Part shown: positions 18,157-26,354 of the stretch, one piece after another | How the letters are laid out: the number at the start of each line of letters is the position of its first letter | Numbering within the stretch: the first letter of the stretch is position 1 | Assembly: GCA_016200915.1 (NCBI GenBank) | Contig: JACQDV010000057.1 | Location: forward strand, 27,722 to 91,721 | Direction of reading: 5' to 3' | From: Sphingobacteriales bacterium | GTDB taxonomy: Bacteria > Bacteroidota > Bacteroidia > Chitinophagales > Chitinophagaceae | Length of the DNA stretch: 64,000 bases | Made by a program: the position numbers and the translations under genes | Notes under the pieces: model-generated | Seen by the model: the letters and a program-made list of their open reading frames with translations, nothing else | What the model was told of the DNA's origin: nothing | The model's database searches: none

Positions 18157-18516
18157 TTAAGCCTGCGGAGGCGGGGTAATAATATCTTCTTCAGGTGTAA
18201 GAAGAGTTTTCGGGAGATAAAAAAAACTATGTTCAATCATGAGAAAAGGACGTGAGAGGGTGGAGCCCTCATAAAATATATGTACCGATACAGGTTCTGA
18301 AGCTTTTACTATAGCAGTATTATTATTGCTGTTTTCTTTTGAGGCTTCTTTAAGATCATTATGCAGATGATTTTTGCCATACTGCTGGTGCACCGTGGCA
18401 ATATGTTCTGCTTCATAAAAAGTATGAGCCAGCATATCATTCACTAATGGCAAAATAGGTTTACACATTGCCATTATGTAAATGAGAAATAAATAATATA
18501 CTGCTGCCTGTTTCAT
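18157..18516 (-). CDS. small His-containing membrane or exported protein upstream of the receptor
   Basis: A 119-residue protein that I cannot place in a named family. The N-terminus (QAAVYYLFLIYIMAMCKPI) is a signal or anchor segment. It is followed by a motif with several His residues (HTFYEAEHIATVHQQYGK then NHLHND), a low-complexity Ser/Asn linker and a C-terminal segment ending ITPPPQA. Position directly before the TonB receptor, and the clustered His, suggest a metal-sensing or metal-carrying accessory, which is inference. A terminator-like hairpin at 18552-18574 separates it from the DUF4331 genes, so it probably begins its own transcript with the receptor and HupE. Confidence 0.65.
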   Translation of the reverse strand: MKQAAVYYLFLIYIMAMCKPILPLVNDMLAHTFYEAEHIATVHQQYGKNHLHNDLKEASKENSNNNTAIVKASEPVSVHIFYEGSTLSRPFLMIEHSFFYLPKTLLTPEEDIITPPPQA

Positions 18517-18551
18517 TAAAATGCAATTGCCTTACTGCTGATTTTAAAAAG

Positions 18552-18574
18552 AGCGGAGACATAAAGTCTCCGCT
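18552..18574 (-). terminator. terminator after the DUF4331 gene pair
   Basis: A perfect 9-bp stem, AGCGGAGAC and GTCTCCGCT, with loop ATAAA. Reading on the minus strand it follows the DUF4331 C-terminal-type gene and is succeeded by CTTTTTAAAA. Confidence 0.75.
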
Positions 18575-18595
18575 GGTGTTTTCGTTACAAGCAAA

Positions 18596-19117
18596 TTAAT
18601 GTGGTGTGGCTAAGTATGGGAACGATGTTAAAAAAGCTTTGTCATTTTGATCAACATGATCGCTGGTTAAACCAGGATTAGAAGTACCGTTTGGCCCACC
18701 AAAGATAAGGGTCAATTCAGCATCAATCACATCATCATTCAATGCTCTTCCGGTTAAAACGTTAGTTCCGTCAAAGAAAGTTGTTTTACCCGTTAATGAA
18801 ACATTCAATACATCTGTTACCAAAATGCCGGTAAAAGTTGATGCATCTAAACCTAATGCATTAGTAGTGTAGCCCGGATTCAATGCAATTAATCTTGCTT
18901 TGAATTTTGTGCCAAAAGCTGCATTCATCATAGTTGGAGGAGTAGTGTTGAATGCATCCTTATCAGCCGGTGCATTAAATACCGTGTTGATTGCCGGACG
19001 GGCCATTTGATCTTGTTGCTCAAATACTGCACCGCCTTCAACCGGCTTATCTTTTTTGCAGGCTGTAAAGCTGATAGTGCCTGCCATTAATAGTGCGAAT
19101 AATTTTATTGTTTTCAT
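18596..19117 (-). CDS. DUF4331-type lipoprotein (C-terminal half of the family)
   Basis: A 173-residue lipoprotein (signal ending SFTACKK). The mature part corresponds to the second half of DUF4331 proteins: QMARPAINTVFN near residue 37, a middle segment with DVLNVSL, ALNDDVIDAELTLIFGG, and the closing DHVDQNDKAFLTSFPYLATPH. Family function is unknown to me. It lies 31 bp after the gene encoding the first half, and together they would rebuild a full-length DUF4331 protein. Because each has its own signal sequence, this looks like a stable split or a two-subunit arrangement rather than a frameshift. Confidence 0.8.
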   Translation of the reverse strand: MKTIKLFALLMAGTISFTACKKDKPVEGGAVFEQQDQMARPAINTVFNAPADKDAFNTTPPTMMNAAFGTKFKARLIALNPGYTTNALGLDASTFTGILVTDVLNVSLTGKTTFFDGTNVLTGRALNDDVIDAELTLIFGGPNGTSNPGLTSDHVDQNDKAFLTSFPYLATPH

Positions 19118-19148
19118 TGTTGTTGTTTTTATAATGATTTATTACTGA

Positions 19149-19808
19149 TTAACTATTTTTTCTTTTTTTGGTTTCTAACCAAACATTGATTTTACCATTA
19201 GAAGAACCTAACATTGATTTAGGAAGTTCTACTACAAGGCTTAATACGTTTGTTCCGGCAAAGGTGTCTGTACCAGGATTGTTGAATGATGCTGCATCAC
19301 CTGCAAGAACATGTTTGAATTGCGTTAAGTCGAAAAAGAAAGGATCATCACGGGGACCTGCAAATACTTTTAATCCGCCACCTGTTCCAATTTTAGCATC
19401 GCTTCCGTAAGCAGTAATGTCAACGGATGCTGTTGCATTTCCTTTAATTACACTTTGTGTGCCGGTATTGGCTGGTTTAACCGGACCATACACATACATC
19501 TTACCATTCTTTGCAATACCCTGAATAACGAGGTCTTCTACATTATCACCATTGTTATCAATGTTGAATTCAATTAAAGTGTTTTCATCAAATTTAGCAG
19601 CGGCCGTTGCAGAGGGGGCTAATAAACCCTGTGTGTTGGCAACCAGTACTAAGTTGTTTGCATCCTGTGCCTGGAAAGCATACACATCAGTAATGTCAGT
19701 AGCCTGGTTAGTAACTGCAGGTGAATCTATATGGTCAGCTGCATACACAATTCCTCCTGCAATAGCTATGATAGCTACAACAGCGGAAATGATTTTAATC
19801 TTTTTCAT
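19149..19808 (-). CDS. DUF4331 domain protein (N-terminal half of the family)
   Basis: A 219-residue exported protein with a signal peptide (ending GGIVYAAD) followed at once by the DUF4331 hallmark HIDSPAVTNQATDITDVYAF. Further family features are FDENTLIEFNIDNNGDNVED, FAGPRDDPFFFDLTQFK near residue 150 and NVLSLVVELPKSML near 190. It ends with a short basic tail instead of continuing into the rest of the domain. The asparagine/aspartate-rich strands suggest a secreted beta-rich protein, perhaps calcium-binding. It is first of a two-gene unit with the C-terminal-type protein. Confidence 0.85.
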   Translation of the reverse strand: MKKIKIISAVVAIIAIAGGIVYAADHIDSPAVTNQATDITDVYAFQAQDANNLVLVANTQGLLAPSATAAAKFDENTLIEFNIDNNGDNVEDLVIQGIAKNGKMYVYGPVKPANTGTQSVIKGNATASVDITAYGSDAKIGTGGGLKVFAGPRDDPFFFDLTQFKHVLAGDAASFNNPGTDTFAGTNVLSLVVELPKSMLGSSNGKINVWLETKKRKNS

Positions 19809-19930
19809 TGTTTTGATTTTTTGTTTAATGATTTTTGTTTGTGTTAATATATACGCAACTAATTCATTAATGGTTTTACTGACTTAAAATTTAATTGCAT
19901 TTAAAAGAGATAATAATAATTGATAAAAAG

Positions 19931-19955
19931 AAAGGCCCTGTTTTACGGGACCTTT
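19931..19955 (-). terminator. terminator after the fasciclin gene
   Basis: A stem AAAGGCCCTG / CGGGACCTTT with loop TTTTA and one mismatch lies 32 bp beyond the minus-strand fasciclin stop. It is followed on that strand by TCTTTTT. Confidence 0.65.
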
Positions 19956-19986
19956 TAATGAAGCAGAAAAATAAATACAGTCAAGC

Positions 19987-20547
19987 TTATTCTGGCATTA
20001 CTACAGTGTCAATTACATGAATCACACCATTACTCTGGTATACATCTTTAATTGTAACATAAGCCATTCCGCCTTTTTCATCTTTCAAAACCACTTTATC
20101 ACCTTTCATCATCACCCATAACTTTCCACCGGCAACAGTAGTTAATTCTGCTTTACCGTTTCCTTCTTTAATTTTTTCTGCCAATGCTTTTGAATCTAAT
20201 CTTCCGGCAACAACATGATAGGTGAGGATTTTTGTAAGCATGTTTTTGTTTTCAGGTTTCAATAAAGTTTCTACGGTACCCTTTGGTAATTTATCAAAAG
20301 CGTTGTTCACAGGGGCAAATACGGTAAAAGGGCCAGCTCCTTCTAATGTTCCTACCAGCCCGGCAGCTTTTACGGCAGCTACCAGTGTGGTGTGATCTTT
20401 TGAGTTAACAGCGTTCTGAACAATGTTTTTGGATGGATACATGGGAGCACCACCTACTTGCACTGTTTTTTCTTTTGAATCGTTCATTTGTGCGAAAGAA
20501 GTATTCAACAGTAATACTCCTGCAATCAGAAAGGCGATTTTTTTCAT
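19987..20547 (-). CDS. fasciclin (FAS1) domain secreted protein
   Basis: A 186-residue secreted protein with a signal peptide (ending NTSFAQ) and a single FAS1 domain at about 40-185. The H1 motif is GPFTVFAPVNNAFDKLPKGT, the H2-like region is LTYHVVAGRL, and the domain closes with YQSNGVIHVIDTVVMPE. FAS1 domains mediate adhesion or surface association in many bacteria. It lies upstream of, and in the same orientation as, the DUF4331 pair but has its own terminator, so a functional link is possible and not proven. Confidence 0.9.
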   Translation of the reverse strand: MKKIAFLIAGVLLLNTSFAQMNDSKEKTVQVGGAPMYPSKNIVQNAVNSKDHTTLVAAVKAAGLVGTLEGAGPFTVFAPVNNAFDKLPKGTVETLLKPENKNMLTKILTYHVVAGRLDSKALAEKIKEGNGKAELTTVAGGKLWVMMKGDKVVLKDEKGGMAYVTIKDVYQSNGVIHVIDTVVMPE

Positions 20548-20690
20548 CGGTTTTATTTTTAATGTTTAATAAATGGGTTTCCACTCCGCTTTAATTGATC
20601 AACAACGATCCTGTAGTTAATTAGTGGAACTTTATATACGGAATATTTTGACAGCTGGTTTTTCTGTCTTAACCATTTATCTTCGCCGCT

Positions 20691-21389
20691 ATGAACAATG
20701 AAGCAGTAAATCCTTTTGCAGAGGGGAAAATGTTGTTGATTGATAAATCGCTCCGCTGGACATCTTTTGATGCAGTGGCAAAAATCCGTTCACTCATCCG
20801 CATAAAAAAAGTGGGGCATGCCGGAACATTAGATCCCTTTGCGACAGGATTACTTATTATCTGTACCGGAAAGTTTACCAAGAAGATTAATGAATATATG
20901 GCGCAGGAAAAAGAATACACCGGCACATTTACCTTAGGTGCCACTACACCAACTTATGATCTGGAAAGTAGCCCGGAAAATTTTAAACCATACGAACATA
21001 TCACTGTTGATGAAATGCATAAGGTGCTGCCTAAATTCACCGGAGAGATATTGCAAATACCGCCCATGCATTCTGCCATTAAAGTAGATGGGAAGCCATT
21101 GTATAAATCAGCAAGAAAAGGTATTGAAGTAAAAGTGGAGCCGAGAAAAGTTTTTATAAAAACATTTGAAATTACTAAAGTTGAATTACCGGTTATTGAA
21201 TTTCGCATTGTTTGCTCAACCGGAACTTATATAAGAAGCATGGCCAATGATTTTGGTGAAGCGTTAGGCTGTGGTGCCTATCTCAGTAGTTTGCGCAGAA
21301 CAAGAATAGGGGAATTTAAAGTGGAAGATGCATTGACGATAGATGCCTTTATTGAAAAGTATCAATCCGGCTATTATCAGAATGCATAG
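20691..21389 (+). CDS. truB: tRNA pseudouridine(55) synthase
   Basis: Isomerises U55 in the tRNA T-loop. The 232-residue protein shows the family opening (LLIDKSLRWTSFDAVAKIRS), the catalytic-Asp motif HAGTLDPFATGLLIICTGK near residue 43-61, the Y-containing motif EKEYTGTFTLGATTPTYDLE, and VDGKPLYKSARKG and CSTGTYIRSMANDFG. It lacks the C-terminal PUA domain of the E. coli enzyme, as is usual for shorter members. A near -7 box, TATCTTCG at 20678-20685, lies just upstream. The 3' end overlaps the convergent tamL gene by 13 bp. Confidence 0.95.
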   Translation: MNNEAVNPFAEGKMLLIDKSLRWTSFDAVAKIRSLIRIKKVGHAGTLDPFATGLLIICTGKFTKKINEYMAQEKEYTGTFTLGATTPTYDLESSPENFKPYEHITVDEMHKVLPKFTGEILQIPPMHSAIKVDGKPLYKSARKGIEVKVEPRKVFIKTFEITKVELPVIEFRIVCSTGTYIRSMANDFGEALGCGAYLSSLRRTRIGEFKVEDALTIDAFIEKYQSGYYQNA

Positions 21390-23833
21390 TTGATACCAAA
21401 AGTGAAATTGTAGTTTTCATACCGCCATTTTCTTCCGTTTTTACCAAATACATTTTTAATATTGATAGCCGGTATCTGCCATCCGTTGTTTGCTGAAATA
21501 TCAGGTCTCTTGAAACGGAAGCCAAAATCAAAACGAAGAATAAAATAATTAAAGTCCAGCCGTAAACCTGTTCCTAATCCAACCGCTAATTGCTTATACA
21601 GGTTATTTAGTTTAAATACTGTGGAATCATCAACTGCATTTATATCTTTTTTTATAGCCCATACATTTCCTGCATCCATAAACACAGCGCCTTTAAGATT
21701 GATTACATTATTAAAGAGTGTTGTTATATTATACCTGTATTCAATATTAGCTTCAATTTGTACATCACCCACCCGGTCATTAAAACGGCTGGTGCCCGGT
21801 TGATATTCAGGGAAAGCAGCACCGCCTAAACCCAACGAACGTATAGGCCATGCCCGCATACTATTAGGGCCACCGGCAAAATATTGTTTAAAGAATGGTA
21901 AACCAGAATCGCCCCTGATAGGTGTACCGGCGCCAACAAAGGCTCTTAATGCTAATGTTGATTTCTGAAAATTGATATAACGTTTATACTCCACATCAGC
22001 TTTTACATATTGCCGCAGGTTTTTTAAAACGGTTTCATCTTTAAACCATTTTTTTATCTCTCCAAAGAGCACACCCGATTCTTCCAGGTTGATCTTTAAA
22101 GTATGGGATATATTGGTTTTTTTAGAGGGTAATGAAAAAAGATAAGTAGTGCTTAATCCCATTACTAATGAGGTTTGGAATGAGTTTCTGAGAAAAGGAT
22201 TGTCTTTTATCGCATCAATGAATGCCTGTGATTCATTGTAAATATTGGTATAATCAACGTTCATTTTAACAGTACGGGAAAGATTTGTTCTTTGCTTCCA
22301 GTCATAACCGGCGCCTGCACTAAATGAAGCAAGATTGAAAAAGCCAACCCGGTTTAAAGAAGATATGTTGCCACTAACATTACTTGATTTATAGATCATC
22401 GGCTTCTTTTTCCAGAGTACAAAGAGGTTAGCCATGGGGATGACTTTAATAAATTTTGGAAATACATAATTATTAGTAAGCCCCAATTCCCTGGAATTCT
22501 GACTCCAGTTACTTTTAGTATTGTATTCAACACCGCCACGTAAACTTAATGAAGCCCTGATGCCTTCCTTTCCAACATTTCTGTCAGTGAGAGAAACATT
22601 ACCTAAAAAGCCAAGAATATTTCCATTTCCACTTGCGGCAGTACTTACATTGGTAGAGAAACTGGATTCAACATTGGCAGAAAAGCTGTATCGTTTTACA
22701 GGAGTGAGATAAAAATTAAAATTCACCCTGCCAACAGAATCCTGGTAAGTAGAATCAATATACGATTGCACATTCACCACCTGCCAGGATCCCAGCAGGT
22801 TAATATTGTTGATGGTGCGTATATAATCATCTTCCTTATATAACTCACCCTTCTTTAAATAAATATTATTGGCTAAATAGGATGTTTTGAACTTGCAGGT
22901 ATTATATACCACACGGATGTTACTGTCTTTTGAATAGTCTCTGTCAAGGAAATTAGTGTCACGCAGAAAATTATAATCGGGATATACATTGATGTTTCCT
23001 ATATAATACACTTTCAGCTTGGCAGTGTCATAAACAGGTGGAGTAACACTGTCAATTTTTGGCCGCATCTTCATCAGCACATTAATCATAGGTCTTTTAT
23101 TCCTGCTGCGGGCCAGTATGATGATGCGTTCAAAATCGCTGAGATCAGGGTTCAGTAATGCTTTATTCACCGTATCAACATCGGCATACAGATCGCCCCG
23201 GTTGATATTGTAATAACCATTGTTGCGGTAATCCGTCAGCATACGGTTGATTTCACCAGAAACTTTTTCAACAGTAAATGGTTTCCCTTTTTTGAGCAAT
23301 GCATCGCCTAAATTATTATTGGTTATTTTTTGCAGATCAGCAGTTGGGAGTATATAATTCAGCGAGTCAATGATGGTGTTCTTTTTGGTATCCACTTTAA
23401 AAGTAGTGATAACATGATATTCACCCTGTTCAATTAATGATTTAGTGGAATCAACTTTATACTCTGCCGTAACATCGGCCCGGAAATAACCAAGGTTATT
23501 CATTAATATTTTAATATTCCGGATGGACTTCTTCATTGCAGTGGTATCAAACGCAGGAGGGTTTTTGATAACACCACGCAACACAGCCCTGTCTAATACA
23601 TGTACCATCATACTGTCATCAATCTGCGCAGCGATCCTTGATTTTAATGCAGCCCGTTCTGATGCAGGAAGCGAATCTGCTTTTAGCTCAAAGTTGTTCT
23701 TATAAACAAAGGGAACATTCTTCTGGTATTTTTTTACTTTCGGCTCCATAAAAAAACAGGAAGGGAGCAGCGCTGAAAAAACTATAAGGATAGCGGGACA
23801 CCGAACGATATTTATTCCTTTCTTTACAATCAT
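21377..23833 (-). CDS. tamL: TamL-type BamA-like outer-membrane lipoprotein
   Basis: An 818-residue outer-membrane protein of the Omp85 superfamily. From the ATG at 23833 (MIVKKGINIVRCPAILIVFS) the signal ends in a lipobox LLPSC, which is the feature distinguishing the Bacteroidota TamL from ordinary TamA. POTRA-like regions cover about residues 60-400, with YYIGNINVYPDYN and YNTCKFKTSYLANNIYLKKG visible. The D15 surface-antigen barrel follows, with FAGGPNSMRAWPIRSLG near 630 and the terminal strand YNFTFGINYAF ending in Phe. TamL is expected to work with TamB in outer-membrane biogenesis; tamB is not in this window. It is divergent from the RNA methyltransferase gene with only 12 bp between the starts. 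Confidence 0.88.
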   Translation of the reverse strand: MIVKKGINIVRCPAILIVFSALLPSCFFMEPKVKKYQKNVPFVYKNNFELKADSLPASERAALKSRIAAQIDDSMMVHVLDRAVLRGVIKNPPAFDTTAMKKSIRNIKILMNNLGYFRADVTAEYKVDSTKSLIEQGEYHVITTFKVDTKKNTIIDSLNYILPTADLQKITNNNLGDALLKKGKPFTVEKVSGEINRMLTDYRNNGYYNINRGDLYADVDTVNKALLNPDLSDFERIIILARSRNKRPMINVLMKMRPKIDSVTPPVYDTAKLKVYYIGNINVYPDYNFLRDTNFLDRDYSKDSNIRVVYNTCKFKTSYLANNIYLKKGELYKEDDYIRTINNINLLGSWQVVNVQSYIDSTYQDSVGRVNFNFYLTPVKRYSFSANVESSFSTNVSTAASGNGNILGFLGNVSLTDRNVGKEGIRASLSLRGGVEYNTKSNWSQNSRELGLTNNYVFPKFIKVIPMANLFVLWKKKPMIYKSSNVSGNISSLNRVGFFNLASFSAGAGYDWKQRTNLSRTVKMNVDYTNIYNESQAFIDAIKDNPFLRNSFQTSLVMGLSTTYLFSLPSKKTNISHTLKINLEESGVLFGEIKKWFKDETVLKNLRQYVKADVEYKRYINFQKSTLALRAFVGAGTPIRGDSGLPFFKQYFAGGPNSMRAWPIRSLGLGGAAFPEYQPGTSRFNDRVGDVQIEANIEYRYNITTLFNNVINLKGAVFMDAGNVWAIKKDINAVDDSTVFKLNNLYKQLAVGLGTGLRLDFNYFILRFDFGFRFKRPDISANNGWQIPAINIKNVFGKNGRKWRYENYNFTFGINYAF

Positions 23834-23845
23834 AAATGCGTAATC

Positions 23846-24589
23846 ATGCTGGGTAAAGCGCAGGTCAAATATATTCAAAGTTTAAGCCATAAAAAATTCA
23901 GGGATGAAGAAAACCTGTTTATTGCGGAAGGCCCTAAGATAGTTGCGGAATTATTAGCGGAAAAGCCACATGCAATAAGGCATATATATGCGTTGGAAGA
24001 ATGGTTGAGCAATAATAAAAATTTGGTTAAAAATATTAATGATTCTCTCATTACTCCAATCAATGAAAAGGAACTGGAACGTATATCCCAGCTAAGCACT
24101 CCCAACCAGGTTTTATTACTGGTTGAAAAATTTAGAATTGATGATAATATTGACCTCAACAAAGAATTAGTGATAATGCTGGATGCCATACAGGATCCCG
24201 GCAATTTGGGAACTATCATCCGCATTGCTGATTGGTTTGGTGTAAAACATATCATTTGTTCGGCTGATTGTGCGGATGCATACAACACCAAAGTAGTGCA
24301 ATCAACCATGGGCAGTATTATGCGGGTGAATGTATTGTATAAAAACCTGGTTGACTATTTAAAGCTTCAAAAGAATATCCGTATTTATGCTGCGGTGCTG
24401 GAAGGAACACCCATACAAAAACTTAGTGGTGAGCATACAGGTATATTGCTTATCGGCAATGAAAGCAAAGGCATTAGTGAGGAATTACTGCAACTGGCTA
24501 ATAAAAAAATTACCATTCCACGAAAAGGGGATGCTGAATCATTAAATGCGGCAGTGGCTACGGGAATTATTTTGTCGCATCTTCTTTAG
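23846..24589 (+). CDS. TrmH/SpoU-family RNA 2'-O-methyltransferase
   Basis: A 247-residue SPOUT methyltransferase. The N-terminal substrate-binding part (about 1-90, KYIQSLSHKKFRDEENLFIAEG seen as SHKKFRDEENLFIAEG) precedes the SPOUT domain with three knotted-fold motifs: DAIQDPGNLGTIIRIADW, LLIGNESKGISEELL and IPRKGDAESLNAAVATGIIL. These fit ribose methylation of tRNA or rRNA; the target nucleotide cannot be read from the sequence. The start is 12 bp from the divergent tamL start, so its promoter must overlap the tamL 5' end. The stop adjoins a 20-bp perfect inverted repeat. Confidence 0.9.
   Translation: MLGKAQVKYIQSLSHKKFRDEENLFIAEGPKIVAELLAEKPHAIRHIYALEEWLSNNKNLVKNINDSLITPINEKELERISQLSTPNQVLLLVEKFRIDDNIDLNKELVIMLDAIQDPGNLGTIIRIADWFGVKHIICSADCADAYNTKVVQSTMGSIMRVNVLYKNLVDYLKLQKNIRIYAAVLEGTPIQKLSGEHTGILLIGNESKGISEELLQLANKKITIPRKGDAESLNAAVATGIILSHLL
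23866..23873 (-). promoter_or_regulatory. possible -7 box for tamL
   Basis: On the minus strand the bases read TATATTTG, an exact TANNTTTG match, placing initiation about 26 nt before the tamL ATG. No TTTG is found at the expected -33 distance. The site lies inside the opposing methyltransferase gene. Confidence 0.3.
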
Positions 24590-24651
24590 GTCGGACGTGT
24601 ACGTCAGACCGTTGATATAGCTGTCTGACGTACACGTCCGACAGCTATATC
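24590..24651. repeat. interlocked inverted repeats between convergent genes
   Basis: Arms at 24590-24609 and 24623-24642 are perfect 20-bp inverted copies of GTCGGACGTGTACGTCAGAC. A second pair, GATATAGCT at 24614-24622 and AGCTATATC at 24643-24651, interlocks with the first so the two hairpins exclude each other. The repeat fills the whole gap between two convergent genes and includes the minus-strand gene's stop codon. Confidence 0.9.
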
Positions 24652-25391
24652 TTTTTCGCCACCACCATCCAATCCCAGGGATAAGGATCAGCTAACCACT
24701 TTGGTGGATTATGAAATTCAGTTGACCAGGTGTAGTTGATCTTTTCAATTCTATCCACCGTAAATCCTTCCAGCGTTAATAATAGCTGGAGTTCTTCCTG
24801 CAAATAATGTTTGGTGGGTACATTATCAATATCTGTAACGCCCTGTTTTATATTTTTAGCCAGCGCATAGGCTTTCTCCACACTTTCAATCCGCTCTTTA
24901 TGATCATCATCCACATTCCAGCGGTGAGCAATGATGTTGGTATAGAGTTTTGATTCCAATGAAGGAACCACCAGTATCAAATGACCACCTTTGTTGATGC
25001 AAATGTTGAGCGATTGAAAAAAGTTGATCCGCTTTTTTAAGTCATGTGTTAAAATAGCATTGATGCACACGGCCACATCGCAGGGAATAACGGTGATGGT
25101 GTCAGCACTCATATCCATCCGTTCATAATCCACGTTGGGGTAAGCGGTGCACCTTTCTTTGGCTATGTCTAAGTTTTTTGCTGAAATATCTGTTGCAATT
25201 ACCTGTTTGAAAGCAGTAGCCAGCAACGGAATCCACTTGCCAATAGCACAACCAAGATCAGTAACTGTTTTTTCTTTGGAAGCAATTTGTTCAATAGCGG
25301 TTACGATCTTTCCGCTTTTGTCGTTTTTAAGTACGTCAAATATTTCTTCGTTATAACTCGGGGCAATGCGTTCCCAGTATTTCCTGTCCAT
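24645..25391 (-). CDS. class I SAM-dependent methyltransferase
   Basis: A 248-residue cytoplasmic protein with a standard Rossmann methyltransferase core: motif I TVTDLGCAIGKWIPLLA near residue 43, acidic motif II VIATDISAKNLDIA near 67, and the post-motif region CDVAVCINAILTHDLKKR near 105. The substrate is unknown; the sequence most resembles the general UbiE/type-11 or type-12 methyltransferases. The last residue codon and stop (TAG) fall inside the inverted repeat shared with the neighbouring gene. A terminator lies upstream of its start, so it is a single-gene unit. Confidence 0.85.
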   Translation of the reverse strand: MDRKYWERIAPSYNEEIFDVLKNDKSGKIVTAIEQIASKEKTVTDLGCAIGKWIPLLATAFKQVIATDISAKNLDIAKERCTAYPNVDYERMDMSADTITVIPCDVAVCINAILTHDLKKRINFFQSLNICINKGGHLILVVPSLESKLYTNIIAHRWNVDDDHKERIESVEKAYALAKNIKQGVTDIDNVPTKHYLQEELQLLLTLEGFTVDRIEKINYTWSTEFHNPPKWLADPYPWDWMVVAKKI

Positions 25392-25451
25392 GCTTTAAAG
25401 ATAATTGTTTGTACAGTAACTATCTTCATTCAATAGCTGAACAGGAAACAT

Positions 25452-25484
25452 AAAAAAATCTTCCTGCTTCAGGAAGATTTTTTT
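25452..25484. terminator. Rho-independent terminator after the exported 239-residue protein gene
   Basis: A perfect stem AAAAAAATCTTCCT / AGGAAGATTTTTTT with loop GCTTC. It follows the minus-strand gene ending at 25515 and, with A and T runs on both sides, could work in both directions. Confidence 0.85.
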
Positions 25485-25514
25485 AACTGAAGAAAATAAT
25501 TAATGATGATAAAT

Positions 25515-26234
25515 TTATTTTGACCCGAGATCATTTCTTACAAACAGCAATTCACTCCAGCGGCTTTCTACTATTTTGGCATAATCTTCAAGGTAATGAG
25601 CCCAGGCGCCTTCACCATATACTTCATTATATCTTTCCGGTAGTGGTTTACGATAGCTATCATCTAATTCTTTTAAACCGGCCTTTAATCTTGTTACCTG
25701 GGATATTTGTGGTGCGCCTGAATAAACAGTGTGATAAACTGCTACACTTTCGTTACTGGCCTGCCATACTTTTTTCATTCTTTTTACTAATTCTCCCAAT
25801 GCTGGTAACATCCCTGGTTTGGGCATCATGTGATTGATCACAATTTTATCAGCATAATCCGTCATGGCTACATTACTAAGGTCAGCATCAAATTCATTAT
25901 AGCTGCTTGATCCCTGGCTGGTAATATATGGTGCTACCATTTTATTCCAGTCAGCCTGGTGTTCGGCGCCAAGGTCTCCTCTTTTATCAAACTCATCCCA
26001 GCTTAATGGCCCTTCTATTACATGAAACCCGTTAGCATCCGGCCCGCTTTGTATTTCATATACCCGCCACTTCCAGTTGCCCGTATGATATTTTTGGGCA
26101 TGAGCGGCCATCCCTTTTTCAAACTCTGCTACCTTGTCTGGTTTAGGAAAAACACGAAAACTGTTGATAACATTTTTGGTTTGACTGTTACTTAATAACG
26201 GCACAAGCAACAGCAGGAAGAAAAACTTTCTCAT
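25515..26234 (-). CDS. hypothetical exported protein
   Basis: A 239-residue secreted protein that I do not recognise by name. The frame is open to 26717, but the credible start is the ATG at 26234 (RKFFFLLLLVPLLSNSQ), a clear signal peptide; the longer version would run through the GNAT promoter and gene on the other strand. The mature part has two similar halves (INSFRVFPKPDKVAEFEKGM and VINHMMPKPGMLPALGELVKRM), each beginning with a strand and helix pattern like a dimeric alpha-beta-barrel (NIPSNAP/ABM) fold. This duplication is my observation; function is open. A strong terminator follows. Confidence 0.75.
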   Translation of the reverse strand: MRKFFFLLLLVPLLSNSQTKNVINSFRVFPKPDKVAEFEKGMAAHAQKYHTGNWKWRVYEIQSGPDANGFHVIEGPLSWDEFDKRGDLGAEHQADWNKMVAPYITSQGSSSYNEFDADLSNVAMTDYADKIVINHMMPKPGMLPALGELVKRMKKVWQASNESVAVYHTVYSGAPQISQVTRLKAGLKELDDSYRKPLPERYNEVYGEGAWAHYLEDYAKIVESRWSELLFVRNDLGSK

Positions 26235-26354
26235 GTGTTTTAAATTTTTAAGAATGAAGAATGAGGTTGGGTGAGTTTTGTTTAGGGGCGAAAGAGGTAA
26301 TAAGGTAGACTGATTTTTAACAAACTCAAAATATTTTTTTTGTAGTTTACAGTC

